In this document: in pieces, positions 1 to 11,889 of the stretch
How the letters are laid out: the number at the start of each line of letters is the position of its first letter
Numbering within the stretch: the first letter of the stretch is position 1
Source of the DNA: Otatea glauca
Taxonomy: Eukaryota > Streptophyta > Magnoliopsida > Poales > Poaceae
Assembly (NCBI GenBank): GCA_036346275.1
Contig: CM070726.1
Coordinates: forward strand, 30,663,410 to 30,727,409
Reading direction: 5' to 3'
DNA: 64,000 bases
Notes under the pieces: model-generated
Databases searched by the model: none
Told to the model about the DNA's origin: nothing
Seen by the model: the letters and a program-made list of their open reading frames with translations, nothing else
Program-made: the position numbers and the translations under genes

Positions 1-50
1 GGCATTGAGCTTATGTGAGTTGATGTGGCTAAAGATACTATTGTCAGATG

Positions 51-103
51 TAACATCCCAAAATTTTGAGTTTTGGAATGTTTGAATTTGAAAATGAACC
101 ATT
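51..103 (+). repeat. 5' end of an LTR (TGTAACATCCC type), truncated
   Basis: The segment starts TGTAACATCCCAAAA, the same start as the solo LTR at 53838. After about 50 bases the sequence changes to a minus-oriented LTR end (TGTGGGCGACC at 104). I read this as an LTR interrupted by a second LTR. The short match makes the call tentative. Confidence 0.35.
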
Positions 104-1640
104 TGTGGGCGACCCCCAATTTCACATGCATTGCGAAATTGAGAATCTCATGTGCATACAGTACTAGTCCCATGATCAGTAGCTAGTACGCACATTTATA
201 ACAATTGGAATCACAACCATAGATCATATTATTAATGCGGAAGCTATTTATACAATATATTCTTACAATTTAGAGTATATAGCAATAGAAGAAGCAAAGC
301 CTTGTAGTGTGCCCATCCAACCCTCAAGCAACTGACAAGGTATAATCCCTATAAAGATCGTTTTATTGAATTTCCCGCAACCTGCAACGAAAAGTAATCT
401 TCGGAGCCTCTTTTCTCTTCTACCTAAAAACAACATATTAAGCAAGGTTGAGTACTTTCGTACTCAGCAAGACTTAAGGTGTATTTGCAAATGCAGAAAT
501 GCAAGCCATGTCAAAGGAGGTTTCTACTGTTAATTTGCAGAAAGCGAATTTAATTTGTAAACAAGTAGTAATTTGCAAAACAGAATTTATAAAAGCAAGG
601 TTGACTGATATGAAAATAACAAGTAAAGCATAAGTAACAACTCACAGTCCTCCATGATGTGAGCATCGAGACGTCCATGACCGCGGGCGCGGCTTTTCGA
701 AAAGATTTTCACTCTGCAGAGGTGTACAACTTTACCCACAAGTCATGCCCTTTTCTTTTTGCCGTATATTTCACGCACCTTTGGCGTAGTGGCCAGAATG
801 TTCATGACAAAAACCTTTACATTATCTAGATTAACTTTGCACCAGCCTGGTGACGACAAACTCATACTATGGCAGCAGAACTCAGAGCATAAATATGAGA
901 GAACTCCCCATAGCATGGCGTACACCGTTGTATCGGCAAGCATCATCACCGTGGTGTGGCGCCCCTTTGAGCAATCCATAATGGAACAGCCAGTACTACT
1001 ACAGCCTTCCAATATGCAAAGTTAAACTAGATAACTTAATTGGTTCAAGGCTGTCCCATACCAACACTTGTGGTTGCACTAAATTCTTGGCTTGTAAACA
1101 ACACATTAGTTCGGTCCTTAACCGACCCAGGCGAGAATACTCCCCCTACACTACGTGCAAAATCCATGCATTCCAGCTATTGCCATAACTTGCCCGTGTC
1201 AAAACATAGTTTTATTTTCCTTTTTAACCAAAATACCAACCACCATCATCATGTCTCAATATTTCCAAGGATCAGTTTATTCAATTTGTTCATCCCAAAT
1301 ATAAAGCATAGCTAAGCATGATTATTAAATCGCATATACCCAAATTGGCATTATATATTATCTAACCTTAATTTCTAGGTTTATCAAGGTTCACATGTCA
1401 ATACTTATTAAGGAGGTTTCATGAGACAACAGGTATATCTACCAGTACCACAACATAGCAAATTTACAGAAAATAAACGCATGCATAAATTGATTTGGTA
1501 AAACAAAATAAAAATTAAAACACTGGGATCAATATGATCAAAGGGGTGCTTGCCTTGCTTAATTGTTGTTTATGACGAAGTTGTAGTCGTAGCTGGTGTA
1601 GTCGACGACGGAAGTAGTAACGTCGGGTTCTACATGTCGT
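104..1640 (-). repeat. Divergent long LTR, minus orientation
   Basis: Read on the minus strand this resembles the long LTR family seen intact at 53838-57020. Near 150-200 there is the decayed inverted pair around a CTAGTCC...CTAGTACGCACA block that lies close to the 3' end of the intact copy. At 681-742 lies the conserved box with CTCTGCAGAGG and the TTTACCCACAAG motif, and at 1020-1170 the CTGTCCCATACCA...TCCTTAACCGACC block. From about 1551 the text matches 17265 (CTTGCCT...). The boundary near 1640 is not defined and no TSD was found. No coding sequence can be supported inside. Confidence 0.5.
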
Positions 1641-3270
1641 TCAATGGAAATATAACAGATAATAAACTTCAATAAGGGCAAAAAGAAATCAGATAGAAAA
1701 CCAATAAAAGACTCGCAATAGAAAACAGGCGTGGTTAGGGTTAATGTTGTATGATTTTATGTACTTGTGTTTTAGTTGATTATTTATGTAAACTTATATA
1801 TATATATCTTTGGCAGCTTTTAGATTGGGCGATGCTATGGATCCTTATATAGATTATCTATTCCTGTCTTACGAATCCAAGAGACTAAGTTATTTGGATT
1901 AATAGGACTAGTATAGTGCTCTGTCTTCCGGTTTCCTTTTCCCAGCACGTAATATATGGTCTTTTCCTTTTCTAGACGTTTGTTTCCTTTTCCTTAATTC
2001 CAGGATATTTGTTTCCTTTTCCTTGAGATGATGCTGGAGGTGGGGGGAGATCTGTTGTGGGCCACAGGGATGAGTTAGACACATTAAACAATGGCCATCG
2101 GATGTGGGTGAGTAAAGCTGAGGACAAATCTGAGAGGTTAATTTTGATGGAGGCAAGTTTCTTGGGATGTTTCGCTGGGTGCATGAAGGTTGGATTATCT
2201 CTAGTGGGATGCATTATTTGAAGTGGACGTAGAAAAGAATGCTTAAGTGCATTATAAAGGTGTATAGATTAAGATATTAATCATTATGTAATAGGTTATG
2301 AATGAATGGTACATAATCTTAATTGATTTTGCGTAAGAAGTAGTTTCGAATGTGTTAAGTCTGTTAGGTTTTTGGTCGTTGGTTTTATTTTCATGGTTTT
2401 TGAGAAGGTTCTGGTGATACAAATATCTTACTTATTGATTTCTTATTTATTATTAAGTTCGTTTACTCATATTTCAGTTTGCAAATATCATAATACTTAG
2501 GGTTGTTTAGCTAACAAGATTTATATGCAAAGCACGATGAAGTGAGATTATTTCTTCAGAATAGGGTAGTCTGTACATTGGAGAGCATTCCTAAGCTGAT
2601 CATATAAATTTTAGGATTTAGATGAGATGGTTTATTCATTGTTGAAATAGCTTATATGGTATTAAGGTTTACGTTAACCGGATTAGTAAGGTGTAGTGTA
2701 TGTTTAGTACTTAGCCCTATGTGTTTTGCATGCAAGGCGATTTATACATGTTGGGGTCTACAAAATAAGGCTACTGGCTGCATGCACATGGTTATATAAT
2801 AATTTCTTGTGACACAAGTACTTTAGCTAAAGGTTTCTTAAGCTTAACTATTCATATAAAGGGCTTTAGCAACCATAACACTTAGGATTATTACACTAGT
2901 ACGATTTAGATGAAATGCAAGTTGTAATAAAAATATTTTTCCAGGATATGGTAGTCCATATCCTAAGGATCATTTCTAGGCTGAGCTTTACAAAATTTTC
3001 TTTTAGACGAGATATTCTACGGGCTATCAGAAAGGTTTAAATGTTTCTAAAATCTACGCGATAAAGGTTCAATTTTTGTTTTAAGTTTGCGACTGCACCT
3101 TATAAGATTATGCAACTATTTTTCTGGCATTAGCAGGGGATGTCTCTAAGAGTGTTTTGAAGCTGGCTGTGCGATATTTTGCTTTATCCGAGATAGTTTT
3201 CATATAAGTGAACATTAAGACCTAATATGGAGTTAATTCAAACTTGCATATATGTGAGATGCTTTTGCAT
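1641..3270. other. AT-rich unassigned DNA
   Basis: No gene, RNA or defined transposon can be supported here. Short open frames at 1908-2214 on the minus strand arise from a repeated pyrimidine-rich motif (GTTTCCTTTTCCTT, about 1976-2022) and look like chance. The stretch just upstream of the LINE remnant may be decayed LINE sequence, but no reverse transcriptase motif is readable. Confidence 0.4.
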
Positions 3271-3289
3271 AACCAGAAAGGGTATCTTT

Positions 3290-4092
3290 TGGGCTAGCAA
3301 AGCTGCTAGATGTGGGTACCTTTGGAAAGTTGGTGATGGTAGGAAAATTAAGTTTTGGGAAGACGTCTTGTTTGGTAACACTAGTTTAGCCATTCAATAC
3401 TAGGATTTACATGTTTTGGTAAACAAAAAGGGAGCTGCTATCTTTGTCTGGTCTTGGATTTACTCTGTGACAAGGTGTGTAGATGAAAGGCTTACGAGTA
3501 CGTGATATGGGGTGGTGAGTAGCAGAAAGTATCCATTTTTTTTTTCTGATGATGATTATGACTCTGGTTTGGAAACTTGCAGCTCCAGGGGTTTATTCAG
3601 TACAGTCTTTCAGTGACCGACTTCGGAGGTACATTCATGATGTTTGGAAACTTAGTATTCCTCCAAGGATTTAGGTGTTTCTTTGGTTGTTATTTAGGAA
3701 TAAGCTTCTGACTAGGGATAATGACCTTAATGTGAGGCCAAACGTGAATAACCTGAATTGCCTTTTCTGAGATGGAAAGGATCTGTACATCATTTGTTCT
3801 TTGATTGTGTAGCAGCAAAAGTAATGTAAGAGGATATCTCCAGTATCCTTGACAAGGGGGTTAGTACAAACTATGAATATTTAGCCATTCAAATGGTGGT
3901 TGAGTGATTCCAAGAATAAAATTTACTAACATTGTCTGTGCTGTAGTTTGTTGGAAGCTAAGAAGTGGCTTACATTTTCAGGGGATGAAGTGCTCGTCAA
4001 AGCAAGAAGTTTGGCGCAGGTTCTACAGGACGCTAAGGATACATGTATATCAACGACAGGGATCGTTTGGGTTTTATTCAAGTATTGTTTAA
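3290..4092 (+). pseudogene. Decayed LINE (non-LTR retrotransposon) 3' end with zf-RVT-like domain
   Basis: Frame-shifting translation shows the landmarks that follow the reverse transcriptase in plant L1-type elements. First comes a W-x-VGDGRKIKFWED segment near 3320-3365. Then comes a segment SVQSFSDRLRR...IHDVWKLSIPPRI, VFLWLLFRNKLLTRDN at about 3598-3725, which matches the zf-RVT domain (normally FSVKS...WK..IPPKV..FLW....N.LLT.DNL). Last is a tail with CAVVCWKLR and QGMKCSSKQEVWRR at 3940-4015. Several in-frame stops and frameshifts are present, and the sequence ends by about 4092 without a clear poly(A) tract. The RT catalytic core is absent, so this is a 5'-truncated dead copy. Confidence 0.7.
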
Positions 4093-4180
4093 CCTAAGAT
4101 TTAGATGTTTGATTTTGGGGATTAAACTGTTTGAACCCGATCCCAATTATTCTTTGAATCAAAGGTTAAACCAAAATAAT

Positions 4181-4539
4181 TGTCGGGACCCGATTATGAG
4201 AATCCAGACCCTCTGAGTATTTTATGCCAGCCCAGGATCACGCTGGCACACACAGACTTTACAGGGTTGAACATCATAGACATTGCAGCGATACAATGAT
4301 AAGTAGTGCAAACATTTAAATAGATTGAATTGTACGACCTTATGGTCTCCTTACATAAGATCAGCCAAGCAGGGCTTACATTATCAGAGTAATAAAAGAT
4401 AACAGCGGAAAACAATAAACTTCGTGGAGTCCCATCAACTTGCCACAGGCAACCGACTAGGCTTGCCCCCTAATTGTCCAGCTCTTCGATGTACTCCTCC
4501 TTCCATGCTGGCGTAGACTCCTCCACTGATGTTGGGTTG
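4181..4539 (-). repeat. Long LTR, minus orientation, part A (split by the Tat element)
   Basis: The segment begins TGTCGGGACCCG, the reverse complement of the 3' end of the solo LTR at 57020 (GGGTCCCGACA). It carries the CCAGGATCACGCTGGCACACACA block close behind, matching the reverse complement of 56948-57000. At 4436-4470 CTTGCCACAGGCAACCGACTAGGC matches the reverse complement of 56760-56785. The LTR is cut at 4539 by the element at 4540-16007 and resumes at 16013. Flanks ATAAT (4176-4180) and ATAGT (19329-19333) agree at 4 of 5 bases and may be its decayed TSD. Confidence 0.8.
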
Positions 4540-5191
4540 TGTTGGCATCAAAAACTTGAGGTAGGGTTTCTGACAACAGCACACCAGACGAACACCGGAT
4601 TCAGAGCGTGCCAGTCGATTTGACCTGTAATCGACAAGGAAAAAACAATAAAATTCACTCAAGCCGATCGTCAAGATCAATCGGCTTAGACTTAATCAGC
4701 TTGAAGCCGATCAAGATCAAAGTAACAAGGCAAATTTAATTAGCGATTAAGGCTAATCAGAGGATAAAGCGGTCGATTACGAAGAAGGCGATGCGCAACA
4801 AAATCAGAATAAATCGAACCTGTGGCGTAATTGACGAAGATCAACAATCGGCGATGCGCAACTTTATTGATCAAAATCGATTACAAAGGCTAAATTACAA
4901 GAACTACTCCTAGTCGACAGGAAAAATAGATGAAAAGTAAAGCTGATTGTTTGTATGTGTTGGATTTTTCTTGTAGTTTGCTTCGACCCTTCTTTTATAC
5001 CCATCGGCCAATCGTATCCTTTTACAACACGTTTCAAATCCTGATTCGTATTGGCCTTATCTCGGACGGTTGTTTTCTTAAAAGATCTTGCTGTTACCAA
5101 TTACTTTCAAATCTTTCCAATCACGTCATTAATTCCGTATTTTTGACTTTATTACGATTTTGACCAAGTTTGCCAAATTTTGGTGCAAACA
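4540..5191 (-). repeat. 3' LTR of the Tat-like element
   Basis: This 652-bp LTR reads TGTTGGCATCAAAAACTTG on the + strand and ends GGTGCAAACA. It is the direct counterpart of 15366-16007 and of the solo LTR at 33876-34577. On the minus strand a TATA-like GTATAAAA (4993-5000) lies in the U3 side. Differences from the other LTR are mainly 1-2 nt indels next to CG dinucleotides. Confidence 0.92.
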
Positions 5192-5206
5192 TATGCCCCC
5201 ATTTTG
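5192..5206 (-). promoter_or_regulatory. Polypurine tract of the Tat-like element
   Basis: On the minus strand a purine-rich run CAAAATGGGGGCATA lies immediately before the 3' LTR start TGTTTGCACC. Its position fits second-strand priming. The two pyrimidines near the LTR make it slightly atypical. Confidence 0.55.
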
Positions 5207-5381
5207 AGAAATGACTTGTCATTTGTCAAAATTTCACTATCGGCTTTTCAATCGGCTAACCGTTGAACTTCACTCAATAACGCTACTTTATTTACGCCAG
5301 TAATTCTCGACATGCGAGTAGTGCGTTTTAAGCGCTCGCGCTTTTGAGATTCATTTCCGCCGCTTCAAATTTTCACCACGC

Positions 5382-5388
5382 TATAAAA
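5382..5388 (+). promoter_or_regulatory. TATA box of the antisense gene
   Basis: TATAAAA sits in the context GCTATAAAATGCGG, 134 bases before the ATG at 5516. It points away from the retrotransposon promoter and toward the antisense gene, so that gene seems to have its own core promoter inside the element. Its use is inference. Confidence 0.45.
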
Positions 5389-5515
5389 TGCGGCCCCACC
5401 TTGGTCATTCTTCACGCGCACAAGCTCTTGAATCATCTCGCAATCGGCTTAAGCTTACCGTTTGAAGTACTCTGAGGCAACCCTTTAGCTCATCAATCTT
5501 CCTTCATCGGCTACA

Positions 5516-8391
5516 ATGGACCCTAGCAGTACTTATTCGATTCCGCATAAGAATGACCAATATTTTACGGGTCCTTTGGGAAATCTAGACGCGTCCATAC
5601 CGTAACAAACCAAGAAGTCCTCGATTACCTCATTAATTTCTTGGTCACAACATAGAGGGTGGAATAAGAGTTTGAGGCTTGGCCGATGACTCTAAAAGGA
5701 TGGAGAAATTGGTTTATCGGTAGCAGCCCAAAAGAGGATTGAATGGGAAAGAATGGGCATAGCTGGGTGTATTTCACCTTCCTTAGCCGACCCTGAAGCC
5801 AATGAGCCCTTAGTGGCCACGGCCTGTTATTTTTAGGTCGGATTGCTTTAATGCTTTTTTATTCCGCACTGGTCCCATCGGCCCAACTCTTTTAGATGTT
5901 GCTCAAGCGTGTTGTCTTCGCGGATGGAGATCAAGTATCGACTTTTAGTGGAAAACCAAAATATAAACTCATTCAATCTAAAGGAGAGGTTGGGCCAAAT
6001 ATATTGGAAATAACAACAAGGTCAATGGCCTAGTATCGGACGAAGAACATGTAGCTTTCTGAACCTTTGGCTAGACCGTTTTACGTTACGTGGAGCATCT
6101 CTCGGACCAACTCAAGTATATCAAGTGATAGCGAAACGACTTGTTGAGGGCCGTCGGTGGCTTTAGGAAAAATCTTTTTGGGTCTTTGCGTACCAAATGC
6201 TTTATATAATAAGGAGTCGGCTTTATACGGGTTTTGGAAAATTTCTTGTCGGTAATGTAGGTGGCCCAATGTGGTTCGTGCAAATATGGTTTGTCTTGTT
6301 TATTCAGTAGTTCTTTTAATTTGGATTCAAATAGATGATACTCCTTTTCCAAGGAAGATATACTTGAAGGAGCACCTATTCAATTTAGAGAATGCCGATC
6401 CTTTGGTGAAAGATTTATGATGTGCTCGAGAAATAAGACAAGGGCCTTTCCGACAGTGTAGAAGGTTTCATCATTCTTCTTGCAATTGAACACGAAGGTT
6501 TCAAGCGACAAGATTTCTTTAACTATGGCGCGCGTACGATTTTCTTTGGCCTTCTTTTCTCCATCTCGAAGCCGATGACTCTCGATGCCTCGGAGACCTC
6601 GGACTTGTATAAATTTTTATTTCTCCATGCATTTTCCATGTCGGCCTTCATACTCGGAATCGGACCTTCCAGCCCTCATACGAATTTTACCACCCTTCAG
6701 TATATGCAAGGCAGCTCGGCTTTGGCCAGGTGATACCAAGTCTTCCACTTCTAGATCGGCTTCAACCAAGAGCCAGGGTCCGCAATGCCATATCAGCGAG
6801 GCTAGTTTTGGAGTTAGCTGACGAACTTCAACTGCACAGTCTCCCTCACTTCCATCTGAATGCTCGCCGCGCAGGGGGTTTCACGACATGGTGGTCGGCT
6901 ATCGCAGATTGTTTGTATATGGAGAAGACTCCTTCGACTATCGTCAAAGAATTTTTCCAAATTTGCGAGACATCCTTAGTATCTAACAAATAATCTAGCG
7001 GTGAAGCTAGCTCGTCGGGTTATACTAACTCAAGCTTAGTAGATAAGGTATCGGCTTTGAATAATCTTGCCTCATACATCGGTCTTATTCGGATGTATTT
7101 ACGTAATCATACTTTTCTTGCTATATATTTGCGGGCTAAGGATGTCGGCAAGAAGCCTTGTTTCTAGCCAATCCGGAATGAGCGGGGAAGAGAGCTCATC
7201 AATCGATGGCCTTACGGGCTATACCTCACGCACTCTAGGGTGCATAGTCCATCCTTATCGGATATCGAGAAAAAACAACCAAGTAGCGTAAATACAATCG
7301 ACTTACCATTTCTTCTTCTTCCTTGAACTAACCTTTATCCGATTTATATTTCTAGAAAAGAAAAAGGCAAAGTATACCAAGGCTCCAAATGAAGAAGGGA
7401 CCCAAGCCTCTGAGAACAAAGTGGCGAGTTAGCCTCATGCATCGGCTATTGGAGAAGTAAGTTACGACACCTTGTATGATAACTTGTGTATTCTATTTGC
7501 ATTGGCTTATCCTTCATTTATTTTCTTTAGCCAACGCATAATCGCCCAAGTCACGAAGATCCTTGCCGATCTTAGAATATTTCAAGCGCACCGACTCCTA
7601 CACCAAAGCCGACTCATCACCTCGATCAGCGATTTGCGGAATTGTCGGATCCAACAAACTTACTTGGATTTTCATTGGGCGATCTTGGCGACCGGAGATC
7701 ATGGCTCCGATGATTACGATGCGAGATCGAAAAATTCTTCAAGTGTCGGAAAAGGCATCGGCTGCCGTCATACGCCCGAGCATGAAAGAGCGTCTTGACA
7801 AGCTCTTCAAGCTTGTGATGCAACCGCAGTCGGAGATCCTGGCTGACAATCAGCCGATAAGGGATGCCATGGCTGCCGTTGAAGCCGATCTCCCTCCTGA
7901 AGCAATGCAAGCTCTTCTGGATGTATGTCACTTAGATGATAGAAGAATCGAAGTGGAGGAGGCAAAGAATCGGATCAAGCGTCGTGAAGCCCAAGAGGCC
8001 GATCGGAAACTTTTGGAAGAATTGGTTGGCGATGCCAAGGCCAAAAAACGCAAATTTGACATTGGTGTTCAATGTCTCAAATCAACGAAAAAGTTCTTTC
8101 TAAATTGGAAAAACAAAGAAACTCCTCCGGAAGAATTGGTCAAGCTTGAAAAACAAATCGGAGAAGGCCAACAAACCTTGGAGGCCACTGCATCGGAGCT
8201 GAAGGAAGAAAAACTTGGCATTGCGGTGGCTATTGAAAATGTAACCAAGCAATCGGCCAAGGTAAAAATAGTGCCTGGGGATGCCAAAGACGATGAACGT
8301 CTTCTGGATGAAATCAAGGATCATTGCAAAGGCGGTGGGTGCTTTGTCGGCTTTGGGCGCGACCCTTCCAGGATCTGGCATCCGATATTAA
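5516..8391 (+). pseudogene. Antisense gene of the Tat-like element: plant-mobile-domain-like plus coiled-coil protein (frameshifted copy)
   Basis: Reading from the ATG at 5516 gives MDPSSTYSIPHKNDQYF and GPLGNLDAS, matching the N-terminus of the copy at 61583 (MDSK...DQYY..PLGNL). Near 6040-6190 the frames give EEHVAF, then LDRF-like and GASLGPTQVYQVIAKRLVEG. With the second copy this fits the plant mobile domain (PMD, PF10536), a family known from transposons and from MAIL1/MAIN-type proteins. The C-terminal part, open from 7563 to about 8390, is rich in K, E and L (PIRDAMAAVEADLPPEA, then EEAKNRIKRREAQEADRKL) and is probably coiled coil. A basic KKKGKVY-like patch lies near 7360. Several frameshifts break the frame. 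The gene converges on integrase and probably encodes an accessory, possibly nuclear, protein of unknown role. Confidence 0.7.
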
Positions 8392-8689
8392 GTTGTAAAA
8401 CTTTATTGTTCTGTCTTGAAAAACTTATCCTGAATGTTTCGTCCTGAATATTTTTGTAATCTGTTTTTAATCATAATCGGCTGTTTAACCGATTTTATTT
8501 TGCTTATATTTTGAGTTTACAATCCTTTGACCAATCAACGACATCGTGTTAATCTTGGCTCTGAACAAGATTTTAGTCGGCTGAGCTCCGATCCAAGCGC
8601 TAGGATAGTATTTCTTTAGATATTTCCATTAATTGCTTTAGGCAAGACATGCCCTTCTAGCGTTTCCGAAGTCGAGTTTCCACCGACTA

Positions 8690-9570
8690 GCCGATTAATT
8701 TTATATGGCCCTTCCCACGTGGCGACCATTTTCCAAATCGGTTATCTTTAGAACCAACAGAAGTATAGTTTTCCATATTAAATCGGCTTGATCGAAAGAT
8801 TTAGGCATTACCTTTTTATTGTACGCCTTCGCTACTCTGATCTTGTTCTTCTTAAGCCGATCAAGTGTAGACAAACGTAACTCTGCTAACTCATCTAGGT
8901 TGTCGACCACTAAATCATTGTAATCTTGAGCCGACAAACCATTTTGTCGGCTATTCAGACGACTCAATATTGATCTCTACGCGTAGAACGGCTTCTTGTC
9001 CATACACCAATTGATAAGGTGAAAGTTTTGTCGCTCCGTGATAAGATAACCGATAAGCCCAAAGTGACTCCGATAGAGTCGAATGCCAATTCCTTAGCTT
9101 CTCATCAATTTTTCGTTTGATCAATTTGATTAGCGTTTTATTAGACGACTCGGCTTGTCCATTAGCCTGAGCATAGTATGGCGAAGAGTTTAACAATTTG
9201 ATCCCTAAACTCGTTGCGTAACTCTGAAACTCATTTGACATGAATACCGTACCTTGGTCGGTCGTGATTGTTCTTGGTATTCCAAACCGATGGACGATAT
9301 GTTCATTCACAAAACTAATCGCTTCAATACTGGTCACCTTTTTAAGTGGTATAGCCTCGACCCACTTTGAGAAATAATCGGTTGCGGCCAAAATAAACTT
9401 ATGGCCTTTACTCGAGGCAGGAAATATTTGGCCGATTATATCTATTCCCAACCTCCGAGCGGCCAAGGTTTGATAATTGGATGCAAAGCCGATCTTGGTG
9501 CTAGTTATGCGTTGCCAAACTTTTGACATTTCGACATCCTTTGTAATATTTGAAGCAATCCTCTAGCATT
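8690..9570 (-). pseudogene. Integrase of the Tat-like element
   Basis: The open part 8951-9529 encodes the retroviral-type integrase core. It shows the first catalytic Asp in GIDIIGQIFPAS, the second in TTDQGTVFMSNEF, and the Glu in QANGQAESSNK. C-terminal ESLWAYRLSYHGATKLSPYQLVYGQ is typical of Ty3/gypsy integrases. The H2C2 zinc finger precedes the core at about 9530-9700 in shifted frames. The C-terminal domain continues to about 8700 (SAQDYNDLVVDNLDELAELRL). The D,D,E residues survive, but frameshifts before and after the core prevent a continuous polyprotein. Confidence 0.88.
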
Positions 9571-9959
9571 GTCGGCCAAAAATAACTTTGTCGCCTAAGC
9601 ATCCATTTCATTTTATGTGCCGATTGATGAGAACCACAAATGCCTTCATGCACTTCACCCATCGCCACTCGGGCTTCTTGACCTCAAGACATCTTAACAA
9701 CAAGCCCTCCATAGTCCGATAATCGATTATATCGACCATAACAACATACTTCAATGCTTGTTGCCGTATCCTTCGTTTAAATCGGCTTAGATGGGTCGAC
9801 GGATAATCTTTAATCTGCGTTCTCCGATCGGCAATATCCGTGCACATTATTGCTTTATCTACGATTCGGTTTCTTGACTTGGCCAACATCTTTATACCAC
9901 GATGCTTGTTGGGCCAAAGCATTAGCTCTATCGTTCAATTCTCGAGGAATATGACCGAT

Positions 9960-11690
9960 AGAAAATGATGTAAAAGAGCCGATGATTTCTAAGCACTTAT
10001 TCTAAGTAATTTACTAACACTTCATCTCGACATTGGTATTCCCCTTTTATTTGTTGTACTACTAATAGTGAATCACCATATGCCTCAATAGCACTCACTC
10101 CAATATTTTCCAATAGCGTAAGCCTTTGAGTAATGCTTCATACTCGGCTGGTTGTTTGAACATCGGCTATTTAGCGAAATACAAATCAAGCTATGTCCTC
10201 TAGGTGAAGTGAGTACAATCTGACACCATATCCTTCCTCGCATACCGATCCATCAAAGAACAATTTCCATGGTGCCACCAAGACTAAGTTTGCCGTGTGT
10301 CATGTCTGTTATGAAATCGGCTATGACTTGTCCTTTAACCGCTTTGGCGATTCGTATGATAAGTCGAACTCGACCAAGGCGTAAGCCCATTTGCCCGATC
10401 GACCTCGCAAAATTGGGTGACAATATATACTTTATGACATCGGTTTTGCGGATAACTTTACAAGCCGATGCTAGTATGTAGTGCCTTAGCTTTGTGCATG
10501 AGAAGTACAATGATAAACATAATTTTTCGACAAAGGATACGACCTGCGTCTAGCAACCGTCGGCTTAAATAAAGATAACCTTCTCTTTACCATGTACCTC
10601 TTACGCCAAAACAGCTCAATAGTATCTTCTTGGTAGAGACATATAATCTGAAGGGAATACCTTTTTTCGGTGCAGCCAGGACTGGAGGGTTGGATAAATA
10701 CCCTTTTACTTCGTCAAAAGCTTTCTGCTGATCGGCTCCCCATATAAATTCCTCGTTTTCTTTTAACTTCAGCAATGGGGTAAAAGCACGGATCCTACCA
10801 GAGAGGTTCGAGATGAACCGACGGAGGTAGTTAATTTTGCCGATCAACTTTTGTAATTCGTTTTTGCATGTTGGCGGCTTAGTATTGGCTATGGCCTTGA
10901 CCCTTGTTTGGCTAACTTCGATCCCTCTTTCATGTACCATAAAGCCTAAGAATTGCCCAGCCGACACACCAAATGCGCACTTGTAAGGATTCATTTTCAA
11001 ACCGTGCGATCTTATGTTTTTAAATACCCTTTCTAAGTCGGTCAGATATTGGAGATCTTCTGCAGATTTTACCACTACATCATCTATATAAATTTCAACA
11101 ATGTGGCGATTAAATCGTGAAAGATCGATTCATTGCTCGCTGGTAGGTTGCTCCAGCGTTTTTCAAGCCGAAAGTCATTACAGTCCACTCGAATAGCCCT
11201 ATTGCACCGGGACATCTGAAGGCTGTTTTTGGTATATCGGCTTCTGCCATGAGTATCTGGTTATACCCGGCATTGCTATCCAGAAAGCTTATGATCTTGT
11301 TTCACGATCACGTCGATAAGCATATCGGCTATTGGCATGGGGTATTCGTCTTTTAGCGTCGCCTTGTTCAAATCTCTGAAGTCGACGCACACTCGAAGTT
11401 TTCCATTTTTCTTCATTACCGGAACGATGTTGGAAACCCATTCAGCGTATCGGCAAGGCCTGATAAACTTTGCTTCCAACAATCGTTCTATCTCCTCTTT
11501 TATGACTTGGTACAAGGCTGGATTAAAACGCCTGGGATACTGTTTAAATGGCCGATAGCCCGATTTTATGGGTAGCCGATGTTCCACCAGTTGACGGCTT
11601 AATCCAGGCATTTCATGATACTCCCAAGCGAAACAATCTTTATAATTTCTAAGTATTTTTATTAGCTTTTCTTTGTATTTCATATCTAGA
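9960..11690 (-). pseudogene. Reverse transcriptase and RNase H of the Tat-like element
   Basis: The frame 11276-11683 holds RT motifs: FAWEYHEMPGLS, then PVMKKNGKLRVCVDFRDLNKA and DEYPMPIADMLID. The catalytic YIDD is encoded at 11079-11090 on the minus strand. The frame 10587-11075 continues with KMNPYKCAFGVSAGQFLGFMVHERGIE and the connection region WGADQQKAFDEVKGYLSNPPVL. RNase H follows toward 9960 in broken frames, including YILASACKVIRKTD and GRVRLIIRIAKAVKGQVIADF. The motif set is that of Ty3/gypsy RT. Small frameshifts near 11090, 11276 and 10587 separate the blocks. Confidence 0.88.
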
Positions 11691-11889
11691 TTTGCACTAA
11701 CAAAAGTTGGTCTTTTCTATCATCGCTTCCTATATCGACTTCTTCAAGCAAATCGGTGGATGTGAACCCTTGACCTAACTTTTCGATTTCTTCGAAGTCT
11801 TCTATGGCTTCATGGCTATCCGTTGTTTGCCGATAGCTTTGCATTTTGTCTGTAGCGCCTTCAATGTTTTCTTGTCCCCATCTGCGCAA

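Noticed and set aside
1908..2214. Minus-strand 80-82 codon frames
   Set aside because: Derived from a repeated pyrimidine-rich motif; no start context or domain.
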